From Sitta carolinensis (lineage: Eukaryota > Chordata > Aves > Passeriformes > Sittidae): a stretch of 64,000 bases of DNA. The notes under the pieces were generated by a model, which searched no databases, had not been told where the DNA came from, and saw only the letters and a list, made by a program, of their open reading frames with translations. The position numbers were made by a program, and so were the translations under genes. The stretch is taken from assembly GCA_032173965.1 (NCBI GenBank), contig JAVUNC010000004.1:59869501-59933500 (forward strand), in the 5' to 3' direction. Below are positions 9,931 to 22,613 of this stretch, in pieces. The stretch's first letter is position 1, and the number at the start of each line of letters is the position of its first letter.

Positions 9931-12900
9931 CTTGAGATTTTTGAACTACAGCAAAAGAAGTGGAGTGTGTGAGAAACACCGTCCCCTCCTTTGCTGAACA
10001 GGAAAAAAAAACCCTAATCCCTTGCTGCAGTCTTTTATATTGCAACAAAAGCAACTAATACATTTTTGTGTTATCTGTACCCTTGCTCCGCACTTCAGTG
10101 AGGTTAGTTTAGAACAATTAGTGACTTTTCTGCACTGTCTGAAATAGCAGGCACTTTCTAGTGCTCTTTCAGCTTACTTACTAGAATTACTTTTTTAAAA
10201 TTAATTCCTCCATTGTATCAGCACAGTAGAAGATGGGCCTAATACTTCCATCATTTGTAAGTCAGCATATGATTTTATACAATTTACACAATGCCTTAAG
10301 AAATGAAAGCATACCTGCTGACACTGTTCTATGCAAATGGTTTGCAGGATTTTCCTGTACCATGAAGGCCAAAAAAGGACCACCCTGACCATCTTATCCA
10401 GTCTCACCCACCATTCAGGTGTGGCTTGAGTAGACAAAGTTTTGACCTAAACAACTGATGACAGAGAATCCACCGCATCCACCTTCCTTAATGTTGAAAA
10501 GGCTTCCACCCGGCTTCTGGGAGTGGGGAGAGCTCAGGAGACATGTTTTACACACCAGAAATGCTTTATGCATGATCATGCATCCTGTCTGCGATACAAC
10601 AGAGGAATACACCATTGCAACAGATTCCCCATATCCTTTCTCCTTACCTCACTCTTGCCTCCAACCTTGATCTGGGATGTGTCAAACCCAAAAGTATTAT
10701 ATTTTTTTTTTACTCAATACTGGTAAAAATTTCACAGAAAAGACAATATTCAGCTTTTAAGAAAATGCTCCTAAAATACAGAGGTATGAAATTATGCTAG
10801 TCTCTTCTCATCTGGTTTTGAATCATCCCAGAGGGTTGTGTGGTGATGACATTTTCCTTTTAAATCTGCCAGATTTTTCCATTATGTTCTATATAAGTTT
10901 TTCATCACTTTGCTACAGCTAGACTCAAACTGCACAGCTTTCTCCCTTCCACAGGAGGAAACTAATACTTTCATTTAATCAAATTGCCGAGGGAGATGCT
11001 ATGAAGTCCTCTTAAGTATGACAAAATACCCCAGTAACATGCATTTATAACTGATATTCCATTGTGAGAATTAACATTTGGAAATAAGATGATTTTAGAA
11101 ATAAAGTCCAGCAAATAGAACTCTGCAACGAATCATCTTGAAAACCCTGACACCATGAAGTGCTCAGGGCAAGGACCCCATGCTTCCACCACAGCAATTT
11201 TGTAGGTAGCATGCGGTGAATATTAGTACTGCTCTCAGCTGTGCCTGAGCATTTAGGAGTATTATCACAATAAAAATCACCAGAACCATCACAGACCTTT
11301 CTAAAAGCCACGGGTTTCACAAAGGAGAAGGTAAAAAGCTCCATGGGTATTCAGTTTATTCAGCAGAACAGCTAATAACTGATCCCGCAGTCCTTATTCA
11401 GGAAAGAATCTTATTCCTAAGAGGAATTCAAGTGAGCTCCATTAGCTCAAATGCTCTTCACCAAATAACCAGTAGCCCCAGAAGACTGGAGACAGATAGA
11501 AATGTTCCTTCATAAACCTAGCTGCCAAGTGGAGTCAGCTGAAAATTTTCAAAAGGAATTTCTAAAAGGGCTTAAAATCAAAGGTATTTTTGTCTGGGTA
11601 GGAAAGCAAAATCAGATCTCTAACAAGGCAAAGAGCCATAGAAACTTTTTAACAGTACTCCTACCACCTTTTTGTCTAAGAATCCCAGTATTGTTCATGC
11701 CATTGTGCTTCTGCTGTATGGGATTGACAGAAACTGTTTTGCTGGTCTTGGTGTCTGGTCCAGAAACCAAATACCACACCAGAAGCAAGTAGTTTATAGA
11801 CTATGTTATAGATGTTTCTTACTGTGTTATATACAACATATTCCTGCACTATATGGAAAGATGACAGCAACAGTGTTGCAGGGAATTTAGGTTCATTAGT
11901 ATGGTCAGCAATCAGGAAAAAGGCAGCTGGAGTTCAAACACAAATGGAGTTGGTGTAGTTAAAACAGCACTTTTCCTGCCTTGCTGCTGTCTCCACTCCT
12001 TCCATTCCCAGTCATGCAAGCACACTGCTGATTTCACTGGCACTGACTGAAAAGGTAAAGAGCAGTCTTTCCCAGGAAGTTGCAGGATTGGGTCATAAAG
12101 CTGTTCTTCAGAGACTAAATTAACTATATTTTTTCCCAGTGCATCATCTTCGATGCGCAAATTAGTAGCAAATAGTCATGTAGGCCAGTCAGAGATGGAA
12201 AGAATTCTCCAGACCTTACAAGGGTGTCAATTGCAGTTCACAGAGAGCAAAATTAATGCCACTAGAGATGTCCAGAGTTCATCTCTGAGCAATTCTCTGA
12301 TGGGTGATTGCTTCTTCCATTTTGCTTTTACAAGTTTTAAGGTGCATAGGTAAAATAAGATCACAGAGTGACTGAGATGTTTTTATAAGTGTGGACAAAG
12401 AAGCAATTTAAAATCTTTTCCGAGGTGTGTATAATTACAAGTGCATTTCAGATGTTGTTAATATGCTTAGGTGCTTAGAGAAAGCAATCTTATATGAAAG
12501 ATAACCTTTTAATAGATTACTTTATTACAGCAGCACTCAGCTTCACCACTATATTCAGGGTTGAGTTGGCCTCCCATGTTTTCTACAGGTTTATAACTTA
12601 GCTGTAAAAAAATCATTTGAATTGAATATTCATGCCAGCTAATAAAACTTCTATATTAATTTTCAAAAGTAAAAAACTGGTTAATATTTTACAGATACAA
12701 ATACCTACTGGCTAAGGAATTAAAGAAGGGTTTTGAAGGTAGGGTTTGTGGGTTTTTTCTGTTTGTTGGGGGCTTTTTGTTCCTTTTTGGCACTCACCTA
12801 ACTTCATAACCATTTCTCTGTAAGAAATATATTTGGCAAACGATTAGCATATATTGATTAGTTATTACACAGGAAACTGTTACTGCAGAGAATTTTTTTT

Positions 12901-13950
12901 AAGTTAATCAAAGCTTGCATTAGACAACAGATTGCAAAACCTCCTAAGGAACCATTAATAAAAGCCATTTAAAAAAATTAAGTGTATTTAGTGCTCATGA
13001 AAACAAGATTGGTGGAGTTGGCCAGAGCCAGCAATGCACAGACTTCCTGTAAAGCTTTGCCAATACATTATGGCCCTGAACTAAGACTTTCTTACTATTT
13101 CAGCCATGAATTCTCCTCTTGTTCAGCACAAATTTCACGGCACGCTCATGACAGAGGACAAGAGTTTCTAGAATTGCATTTCCAGTCTGGGCATCAACAT
13201 GGTGCACCTTAATTGTGCAGTAGTCCTGCATGATGCCAGTGACTGACTCATATGACCACAATTTGGCTCCTAGCTGTTAGCTATGACTTCATGCTAGAGC
13301 TCAGGCCAGCCTCCCAGGACAGCTTGGCAAGCATGCATGCACTACATCATGTGGACTCACAGTAGAACAGTTACAATACGTGATAATTCAGTTCTGCAGA
13401 AAATCCTGATCACTTCCCTCTCCCAAGCAGTCTGTTTAAAATCAAGTTGGGCTGCTGGCACAGGTTAAGTAAGCAAAATTTTGTTCTCAAGTTCTCTACT
13501 TTCTGATGACATGACTTGTCTTCTGTACTGTATGAAGGAAACAAAACCCTTAGGACTTTTACTGGCACTCTTTAAAGTGCTTTATGTTTTTACTTTCTCT
13601 TTTCTATTTGTTCTGTGCATCAAGTATTTTTAAAAATGGGTCCCTGATGATGATCTCAGCTTTTTACATCTGTGTTTTGAAGAGTTTAGTGAAGACCACC
13701 AAAATACAAGGACTTAAACACTAGCTTCTTAACATACACATGCTTTCACTGAGATAATGTTTTAAGTTTCCATAAAAACAGCAGCATTACTTGCCTTCAT
13801 ACAGATAAATTGATGGTCATCTGCCTGATGGCAATAGTACAGGGACCCCTCTGTTGTATGCCTATGTCCTGAGTGTTCGGCACAGTGTGTCTCTCTGGAT
13901 TTTCACCACTTCCAAAGTAAGGATGAGAGTAATGTTTCTCTTCCTTCCAG
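9931..13950. other. Mostly noncoding; one exon-like segment
   Basis: AT-rich DNA with no recognised repeat family. A minus-strand donor-like site sits near 10645. The only other gene-like segment is the one at 12140-12351, listed separately. Confidence 0.45.
12140..12351 (+). other. Candidate 212-nt exon
   Basis: A strong acceptor ('tattttttcccag') precedes 12140. In one frame the next roughly 70 codons are open up to 'atag|gtaaaa', a usable donor. The peptide is polar, with a C-terminal aromatic patch, and is not recognised. The other two frames contain stops. It could be a chance combination. Confidence 0.15.
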
Positions 13951-14022
13951 AGCCACTGCCATCACTGATGCTGCAGAATACTCTTGTGTGGTGCTCAGAC
14001 ACAAGAGACACCTGGCACAAAT
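13951..14022 (+). other. Candidate 72-nt exon with Ig-like frame
   Basis: The segment is bounded by a strong acceptor ('ttctcttccttccag') and a good donor ('caaat|gtaagc'). One frame, open from 13838 through to a stop at 14024, contains ITDAAEYSCVV, which resembles the D-x-A-x-Y-x-C end of an immunoglobulin V-type domain. Nothing else of an Ig domain is clear, there is no consensus recombination signal downstream, and the open frame runs straight through the acceptor. If it lies upstream of the exon at 14647 it would have to be untranslated, since the phase-0 frame meets TGA. Confidence 0.15.
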
Positions 14023-14646
14023 GTAAGCACTTTACATAGATGTTTTCAGTAACTTTTTGGCCAAGAAAACATATGGTAGGTGCATCCTTGTAATTTGTCT
14101 TTCCAGGTCCTTACAAGTATCCAAAAGAATCACCGTTGAGTAACTTTTTGGCTTTTTTACCTCAATAAAAGTATGTGCCCATGTATCAATACACAGAACT
14201 ACCATACAGGAGGCCACGTTAAGGTTTTTAGCACGTATCATTGGTGGCACTGCAAAGTTTTCATATGATTAGTGTTATATGTTATATGGTACTCCAAAGG
14301 ATCCATTACATTCCACCAGTAGAATTTCACTTTTTACACAAAGGTTTGGCATGATTAATGATCTGTTACGGTCTATTGATTAAATATTACCTGCAACAGA
14401 ATTGCTTAAATACATATTTACAAGATAAACTAGAACAGCTCGCAGTCATTACAGTCTTTGTGGTAATTAATAGGAATGTTATGTAAATACACATTTAAGT
14501 GATTTATATAATAGGGCTCCAAATAAGCTGTTACAATCTATCATGCTGTAATGAATTAGCTCCTTTACTGTAGGTAGGTATCTGACCTCTACTGGAGTAT
14601 GAAAGACCTGCTTATATATCTCACTGCTCTTGCCTACTTTCAACAG

Positions 14647-14712
14647 AAAACCATGCCTGAAAAATCTGCTAGTGGGGAACAAAAAGAGAAAAAAAGTGCA
14701 GTAGATATGGAG
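14647..14712 (+). CDS. Candidate 66-nt coding exon, possible start exon
   Basis: A good acceptor (pyrimidine-rich, ending 'ctactttcaacag') and a strong donor ('gag|gtaagag') bound exactly 66 nt, open in phase 0-0. The ATG at 14653 has a strong context (ACC before it). From that ATG the exon encodes MPEKSASGEQKEKKSAVDME, a charged, probably disordered peptide. The next exon-like segment at 16953 is also phase 0-0, so the two join in frame. The product is unrecognised. Alternative readings are an internal exon beginning two codons before the ATG, or chance. Confidence 0.3.
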
Positions 14713-16952
14713 GTAAGAGTAAAGCGGGTCCCAAAAAGCTCTATAGTCAGCCTAACTACAGAATGAATGAACACCTCTTCGACTGCCTCACCTGCACCAT
14801 CAGCAGGTGCAGGAAGGCTGCAGGAAAGATTAAGCTGCCAGGCAAAGAGTATGCTGCACATGGAGAGGCTGTCTCTCCCTTAGGTGCCTTCCCTCCCCCA
14901 CCCCAGAGCACAGCATTCACATGGCAGCAGAGACACAAGAATGAACTTGACCTAAATCATCTGACAAGTGTCAGGACCATCCACCTGGACTGGGCATGGG
15001 AACAGAGCTGGACCTAAAACCCAAGAAGGAAATTGCTAGTATGTCATGAGGCACAGCTGAGCTCCAGTCCTGATGCTCACAATGCCGAAGCAACTGGCAG
15101 CCTGCACTGTTCTTTCCTAGTGCCTAATCCAGACACAGTTCTTCTCAGGATGGGCAAGAGAAAAACAGTCTTTGGACAGGCACAAAACAAAGGGGTTTTC
15201 AGGCCTGCCCCCCAAAAAAAAGAATTCTAAGGAAATTTTTAATACATCACAGAATAGATGGTGGAATTAATTTTTAACTATATGACTTGCCTTCAATTAG
15301 GAATTGTTACAGCTAATTGTCATGCTCTAGATTTTTAACATGTCAGAAAAAAGTTATTTCTGCTAGTTTTGGAGTGTCTTCAGTTTGGGAACAGCTTAAC
15401 ATGCAATGATTTGATTAAAATGGGCTCTCAGTTACACTCGTGGCTTCTTAGGACTCTATTTTTCTTTGCTTTGTTTAGAAAAGGGAACAAATTATAGTCT
15501 ATTCCAAGCTTTCCCCTTCAAAGTGTTCTTCCAACACACCCTCCAGACAAAGCAGTCAAGCTTCCTCTGACCTCACAGAGTGGAGACTCGATTCAGCTAT
15601 TACTTACCTTGATGAAGCTATCTTTCATATGTTATTCAACTTAACAGGCAGTGACTGGAACAAAATCATGAACATTATTTGCTAATGGAAATTGGACTTG
15701 GAGGGCCCTCAGATGTTCCATGCAGCTACAGGTCTCACAGGCACAGGAGACATAGCACAAGCATGTTTTGGCATAGTAGAGACACTCCTTCATTCCTCAG
15801 GATAGTGAACTGAGACAGTTCACCTGCATGGCAGGCTGGAAAGAGACCCAACACGTCTTTGGGTGTGTGATGGAGCCTTGGAGACATTTCTGCCTAGTGA
15901 GAAGGTCAATGGCTACATGCACCCACCAGCCATGGCCCACAAGATGCTGTGGATTTGGAGGCACAGATGATGCCTGCTCTTGTTTCAGGTTTCCAGATGC
16001 AGCCCTTGGAGCAGCTCTGACAGGATGAGGGTGGTCCTCCACACAGCCACATCTGAACTCATCTGAGCTAACCCTGGTGGGGGCAGGTTTGAGCCCTCAG
16101 CCCATAGGCAGCCACTAATGAAATCCATTAAACTGTCAACATTTAGGGAACACTGTTTTACAAAACCACTTAAACATACCATGCAACAGACAGCTGAATT
16201 AGGCCTGTCTGCCTGCGTGGAGTCAGAAAGAGCCATGTTACTCTTCAGGGGATTGAAAACTACTTTGCAGAGTAGAGCCCTGATTTTTTCACTTTATTTT
16301 TAGCGATTATTCAAATGTACCTAAAACGGACAAGTGCATCTCTATTTCCTTCAGAGAAAAAAAAATTAAATCATGGCATCAAAGACAACTACCACCATAC
16401 AAAAAAGAACAAAAACTGAAGACACTGATACCAAAAGGACTTTGAAGAGCTAATTTGAAAGCAGGGGAGAGACACTGGCAAACAGGGCAAATGTCTGCGT
16501 GCCATTGGCGCTCCACGGCAGGGTGTTTTAAGATGCTCAGAAAGAGGTCAGAGCCTATTGCAGGTAATGGACTGCAATGCAGCCAGTCAGTGTGCAGGAG
16601 AGCTGAGCTCAAAGAAAAGAGGATCCCAGGCCCCTGAGGCTGCTGGCAGCTGCTGTGCATGTGTGTGTATGTGCCACAGACTGACAGAAATGACAAACCG
16701 AGTCGTCGGGGAGAGGGGAGAGCAGCTCAAGTCACTCTGTAAGAAGCCCTGCGGGGTGAGCAGTGTTGTGCTACTACCAACATGGGCTGCTAAAGGAGCA
16801 ACCCAGCCACCTCCTGCCTGCTGGAGGTGAAGGATCACAACTTGACCGGTAGGTCATGATCAGTAGGAGATTCGAGGTGTGAGAGACGATTTTGAGCATG
16901 AAGGGAAAAAAAAGTGAAAGGAGTGCTCACTGTCTTTCTATTTTCTGCCCAG
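14713..16952. other. Possible intron between exons; no gene seen
   Basis: If the flanking exon calls hold, this is a 2.2-kb intron. No recognised repeats. ORFs on both strands (for example 15797-16042 and 16379-16838) overlap each other and match nothing known. Confidence 0.4.
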
Positions 16953-16994
16953 CAATACACAGATACAACAGATCCACTGTCTGAATATATTAGA
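16953..16994 (+). CDS. Candidate 42-nt coding exon
   Basis: An excellent acceptor ('ttctattttctgcccag') and a consensus donor ('aga|gtaagt') enclose 42 nt: 14 codons with no stop, phase 0-0, encoding QYTDTTDPLSEYIR. Both its signals and its phase match the candidate exon at 14647. The peptide is too short to assign. The tail loosely recalls the start of RIIa-like dimerisation helices, but that is speculation. No convincing next exon was found downstream. Confidence 0.35.
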
Positions 16995-19069
16995 GTAAGT
17001 TGGTCTCACAAGGGCTGCCCCTCTCGTGGTCCATCTATTACTGGAAAATTTATGGGGTGTTTTCAAGGAGCTTCCAATAACTCCAGAAACATTTTGGAAA
17101 ATATGCTGTATTTAGATAGATCTTTTCTTTTGCACAGTCCTGTTTCTGTCACTTGTTGTTCACATAAGCCTATATACACAAGAAAGACATTTATGATTAA
17201 TCTCGTTACTGCTTATTCCTTGACATGGAGACAGCTTCCCACCCTGCCCAAACTGGACTAGAGGAGTTTCATTTTCCTGGAAAATTTTGGATTTGAATTA
17301 AGAGAGGCAGAGGTGACTATTTAACAAAGAATAGATATGATGTAGATAACAGAAGACAAACTCCAGTGGAGTCCTCATCCACAATTAAATCTGTGTCCTG
17401 AGTAAGAATTACAAGTAAACATGGTCTCCTGTGATCAGGAATGCCTGGTTTTCTGCAGTGAAGTTGTCAGGGGTGGCCTGACACATAGGCAAAAGCATTG
17501 GCCATGACATGATGGGTTTTGACTCCACAGGAGAATGACAGCCATCAACTAGTAACAACTAGTGGCTCAAGAGGAAAAAGGGTTTTATAGTCACTCACAG
17601 TTTCAAGAAGCATTCCACCCTACAAACCAACACTTCTGTGACATCACTGTCATTCCCCTGGCAATGAACAGTGATGTCATTAGAGCATTAGAACAGCAGA
17701 TACATATAAAATAAACAGTCAAAACAGGTAAACATTGAAATAAACCCACAACCAATTTTCATGCAAATTTTCCTAGTTGTAACAAATGTAGGAAGGGGAA
17801 AGCAGAAAAATAAATGATACCTCCATACAATTGGTTCTAAATAGAATGTTTTTCAAAGCTTACCTAGAGACATCACTGACTCTTTAATGTCTGCTTTTCC
17901 ACTAATTTGTATCCTGTCAATGTACAAGCTATTTAAAACACCAATTCTATTTAATAAAAATGCAAAGTACAATGGGGAATTTATGTAAACAGGGTTGGCA
18001 AAATATCTTTGTAGAACATTGTGGAAGGAGTCATGAAATTAATGAATTAATAAATGGACATTTCAATAGTTGGGTGTAACTGGGATATAGCCTAACCAAA
18101 ACACTAGGCCTTTAAAACACTTTATTAAAATATAAATACAGGTAGAAGTGAACTTTACCAGAGTAAAGCAGTTTCAAGTCAACTCTGTGGTGGAAGCCTC
18201 CTAGACCATTAAAAAAAAATCTTTTACAACATCACTACTAGTTATTATTATCATTCCACAGTAGTATCATAAACAAAATACTTTTCACTCAAAAATCATT
18301 AACATTTAACAAAAAGAATGCATCATTATTCCTAGGGCATGAGTGTAAGATTATGGTCTAATTTTTGAAAAGACTCTACTAATTGAAAATGTCTTATCGA
18401 AGTTAATGTTTAAAGCTAAAATGACCTAACTGGTCACAAGGCTTCTTGGAGTACAATAGAGAAAGAAGGAAAATTAGATTTTCCCCATGATGGATGAGTT
18501 TAGGAAAGCCCCAGGGGAATTACTGCCTGATGTTTTTCAAAAGATTTGCTTTTTGATTTCATGATGGTGGACAAAAGAAGGCTATTCAGAGAACCTGCTT
18601 CCACTCCCTGCCTGGTTAAGCTGCTCACAAGACTGTAGTGCCCTGTTCTTTGGGTCCCCAAACTGAGATTCCTGTGCTGAATTGAAGTCAGCCCCAGCTG
18701 ACTTAAGCCAGGAGACATTTCAACCAAGGAATCACTCCCACAAATATATCATGACCACACAAAATGTTCTGGAGATATTAAATTGACAAAAGAACAACAC
18801 TTTCAGGTTACAAAGGTCAAAAGTACATTACATAAATACAAATGGGTACATTATAAGTAATTTTAGGAGGCATTAAAATAAACCCCAAACTTGTTGGACA
18901 TTGTAACCAACTGATCATCACTTATAGAAAGAATTACTAGTCATTTACTAGACCTTTAGCAACTTTGTATGTGCAGTATTAATTTAAGCTGTAGTTTATG
19001 CAGCTTCAAATATAAAAAAATGAACATCATAAATTCTCTTCCCAGTTCCATATTTAATAAGTAATAGGC
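16995..19069. other. Noncoding stretch, no gene seen
   Basis: Strongly AT-rich with no recognised element. A minus-strand frame at 18500-18727 matches nothing known. Confidence 0.5.
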
Positions 19070-19185
19070 CTCATTTTCCAGATTGCTGAGTAGTCTGTAA
19101 TTCTCCTCACTTCACTGGGAGCCGTTGTAGACTCAGCATTTTCCAAAGCAGGCTAATTATTTAGTTGCCCAAACATGATATAAAA
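19070..19185. repeat. Old palindromic amniote repeat
   Basis: The segment has the texture of a widespread amniote repeat with inverted arms. It has 'cattttcca..gctgag' on one side, a central 'ttcactgggag', then 'actcagcattttccaaagcagg' mirrored, followed by 'atttagttgcccaaaca'. The arms retain GCTGAGT/ACTCAGC as a perfect 7-bp match. It is probably a degenerate nonautonomous DNA element; the family was not assigned. Confidence 0.4.
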
Positions 19186-22139
19186 AAAAAAACTAACTCA
19201 CAGCTCACTACTACAAAAGTAACTGTCTTGCACAAAAGTGGCCAAATCCTGGTTCTTCACAGGAGAAGGGAAACAAGAATCCTAGATCTCCACAGGCAAT
19301 GAGTATGTTGTAGGGTATCATCAAGACACCGGAGCTAGGTTGCCAAATAAATCATCTGTATTTACTGAGCTCTGAATTGCCACAACCAGACTACTCCTTG
19401 CAACCAAAATAACTGTTTAAAAGCTACTTGAGGTGTCTCCATTGTGTCACTGCCTGCCAGCTCAGCACACTCAGAGAGGAAGTGCAAGCACCCCGAGGGC
19501 TGCTCCTCTCAAAGGGAACAGAAATGGAACTTGCCTTCACTCCCTCCCACATCAGCTGGAGCTGCTCACTCCATCACACCTGTAAGCTGCCTTTCTCCTT
19601 CAGAGACAAAATACCTTCACATATAACCTCTGCTATGCATTTGTATATGTCTCTGATATTAAGAGGAAAAATTTGTATCCTAAGAAGAAAAGAAGGCATT
19701 TCCGAGGGAGACTTTTCATAGGAAAATTCTTGAAAACCATGAAAGAACTGAAGAAGTCAAGTCTTAGAGTCCTTCAGGTTACTCTGAGACTGAGTCTCAA
19801 AAGAGCTCAAATCTCACACACCAAAATAAGAGACAGGTTTCAAATAAAGCTCAGTATGCTGAGCTGATTTAAAAAAAAAAAAAACAAAAAAACATTTAAT
19901 TCAGCACCTGAATCAGAGTCCAGCTTATTCTGAGAGATGACACCTATTGTCCAAAGAATTCAGCATGATATCTGCTTTGCAAGATTTTCCAGGAATCTTT
20001 TATGCTGCCATTACATCTGGCTGCTACCACTACTCCAGGTAATTTCTGGAGGAGGGAAATTCCTTTAAAAAACAGAAAGACTTTTGTTCCCTCCAAATAT
20101 AGTCTCACTCATAATGGTAGTCGTGTCCCACATGGCCTGTGTACCCAGACAGCACTGAAAAAAAATACGAGACATGTTTAGTGGATGAGGGATACCCACC
20201 CTGCATTTGGGGGAAAGGAGGTCAGGAGAGTTGAAAATGAATTGCATAAATGACCACCTTATATTGTTTTGCCTTACACCTAAAGTGTCTGCTGCCTAAG
20301 GAGGTTCTGAAAATTCTTATTAAAGCTAAAGAGTGAATTTTAAAGCACCCTATAAAGTGATAGCTCTCGTTAACAGTCTTAAGAAAAAATAAGTACAGCA
20401 GAGTTCCAGATGCTTTTCACAGACACAGATATTTTGTTTCCTCATTTACTGTCCATTTTAGCACTAGGAGGACTGATTAAAGAGAAACAGTACACTTCTA
20501 GCAACAACTTCCATGATATCCAGTTTCAGTATCTGAAATAGTGTGGATGACTTAGTCTGCAGTTACTCTCTCCCATGGTATCTCAGAAGGCACAAAAGGA
20601 GTGCACAGAACAGAGCAGCTCAGATAACTGAGATTTTAGATACCTGTCAAGTGGAGTATGGCTGACTGAGACTGCTCAGGGTTATCAACAGCTGGAAAAT
20701 TGCATGGCAGGCTTTCACAGAGATGCCCAGAAGATGAGGGAGCCAGCAATACACAACTCAAGCTCCACCTGCATTTACCTATTTGCCTGTAAATGCATAA
20801 ACTCTGCCTCTACGACCAGGTCTCAGCACCATCCACAGTTATAGTCAAGACCAACCCAAAATCAACCATCAAGTATAATAAAGACAGATAAGCATTGGTT
20901 TACACGTAAGCATTAATTTATTCTCCATTTTGTCTGGCTTTGTCTCTTATTTTTATTAAAGTTAACCATGGTAGCTTTACAACCGTTTAAACTAATGGTT
21001 AACCAGACAGATGAAATCTCACTAAATATTGCTTTTGGACTGACTCACTGAGACATGAACAACTTCAGTGAAAATACAGAGCCTTGAAGAACACAGTGAA
21101 ATGCCTTTCAGCCTAACCCTAATGATGAGAAACCTTTCTTCCATGCTTTTCTACCAATAGACCCATATTTGCTTTGTAAAGTTGACAAGAGAAAACAGAG
21201 CATTAATATAAAATCTCAGAAATTAGGTCATCTGTGTTCTTCATATGGGAAAAACTAGCAGCAGGCTCTGTATTCACATCCAGACAACTGGACTAGCTAG
21301 GTGCATTAAGCAATAAAGTACTAACTCAGTGTAATCGTGCCTTCATCTGTCTTCCCCTGTTTTAACTACTTGAAGTTATGCTTTTCTCTTTCTTTCTGAG
21401 ATGTAACTACTCCAAGGACATTTGAAGCCTGATTTATTACTGCTGTTCTGCCTTCAGTGTAAATAAGGAGGAAGTCAGATTTTTGGATACTTGAATGTTT
21501 ACAAAAAAATTGGCTATTTGGAGAAGGCTGCCCATGAATTACTAGAGTAGGATTGCCATAATGAAGATTCCTCATGACTTTAACTTCATATTCAGCACAA
21601 GATCATCCTTCACTACACTTTATACCTGACCCAACCCATAAAAATAAACTTAGGGAAGCACCCCTCTGGAATCTGATCCACAATTAAAATTGTAGCTACC
21701 ATGTGAAGACAAACTAGACCTAAGTCCCAATACATTAAAACAAAATTTCATAAATGTGTCTGAGATCTTCACAAAGTTCTTGGATTGGTCAAGAAAGCAG
21801 AAGAGAAAGGAAAAACAAGGAATCCTCAAATGCAGACTAGCTCTCTAGTGATGAAAGAAGAGAGAATGAAGCCCAGCTCATCCTCAGTCATTAACCCATG
21901 GCTTGAATAAATGAGAAAAAAAAATGAGAAAGCAGGACATCAACTAACTATTTTTAGCTACTCTGCCCTAATTGTATGTTCTGAGCTGGTCACTCTACCC
22001 ATACACTTCCCTTTGAGCAACATCATACAAGAGCATTTTAATAGATGCTTAGAGAATCACCCAGAAATCAAACAAAATAGGCTGGACCTTGTAAATCCAT
22101 ACTTCAGCACAGAGGATTCAGTCTTCAGGAGAGGTGCAC
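19186..22139. other. Noncoding stretch, no gene seen
   Basis: AT-rich DNA. A strong acceptor-like tract ending at 19603 is followed by a long open plus frame running to about 19866, but no good donor follows and the peptide is basic and unrecognised. An A-rich run lies near 19870-19890. Nothing else recognised. Confidence 0.45.
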
Positions 22140-22330
22140 AGTATAACCTCGGATAGGTCACTTGGTTTGTAAGACAGCTTTCCACCTATAAAATTGAGTC
22201 TCATTTCCTTTATTTGATGAGTAGGGCTTTTTCACTGCAAGCACTTTGGGGCAGAAACCATTTGCTTTGTAACATTCTAGCAAAATGGGGCATCAACCAG
22301 CTCCTGCCACAGGAATGTCCATAGGTACAA
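22140..22330 (+). repeat. MIR-like amniote SINE fragment
   Basis: Characteristic words in order: 'ataggtcact', 'tccacctataaaattgag', then 'gcaagcactttggggcagaaacca' and 'ctagcaaaatggggc'. These correspond to the 'cccatctgtaaaatgggg', 'ctctttggggcagg' and 'ctagcacaatgggg' blocks of ancient amniote MIR/CORE-SINE relatives. Highly diverged and without a clear tail. Confidence 0.55.
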
Positions 22331-22570
22331 GTTTAAAAGAACTCAGGTTTGTGATAACAGAATTGTCTAAATAGATTACTTGAGATTAATGTCCTTTGTG
22401 TCCATAGCTATCAATTTGGAAAACCAAGTCTAAATAATCCCACCTGTTCAAAACCAAATTCATTATCTTTTTAACCCAAGTTCTTTTGTATCCTCAGTGC
22501 TCTACAGGGTTCCAAATAAATGCTGGTTATTTGGGGGTTTTTTTAACTTATTTTGACCTTCAGTCTTCAT

Positions 22571-22603
22571 GGGGGTTTTTTTTGGGTTTTTTGGGGGGTT
22601 GGG
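22571..22603 (+). other. Predicted G-quadruplex tract
   Basis: Four G runs (5, 3, 6 and 3 G) are separated by T-only loops of 8, 6 and 2, just outside the 3' end of the next CR1. On the minus strand this is an A/C-rich tract directly after the CR1 tail. Confidence 0.45.
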
Positions 22604-22613
22604 AGGTTTTTTC

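Noticed and set aside
13951..14050. T-cell-receptor V gene segment with recombination signal
   Set aside because: After the Y-x-C motif the heptamer is imperfect (CACAAGA) and no nonamer lies at the 12- or 23-bp spacing.
15608..15654. Minus-strand 47-nt segment with good acceptor and donor
   Set aside because: All three frames contain stops. It could only be a noncoding exon, and no partner exon was found.
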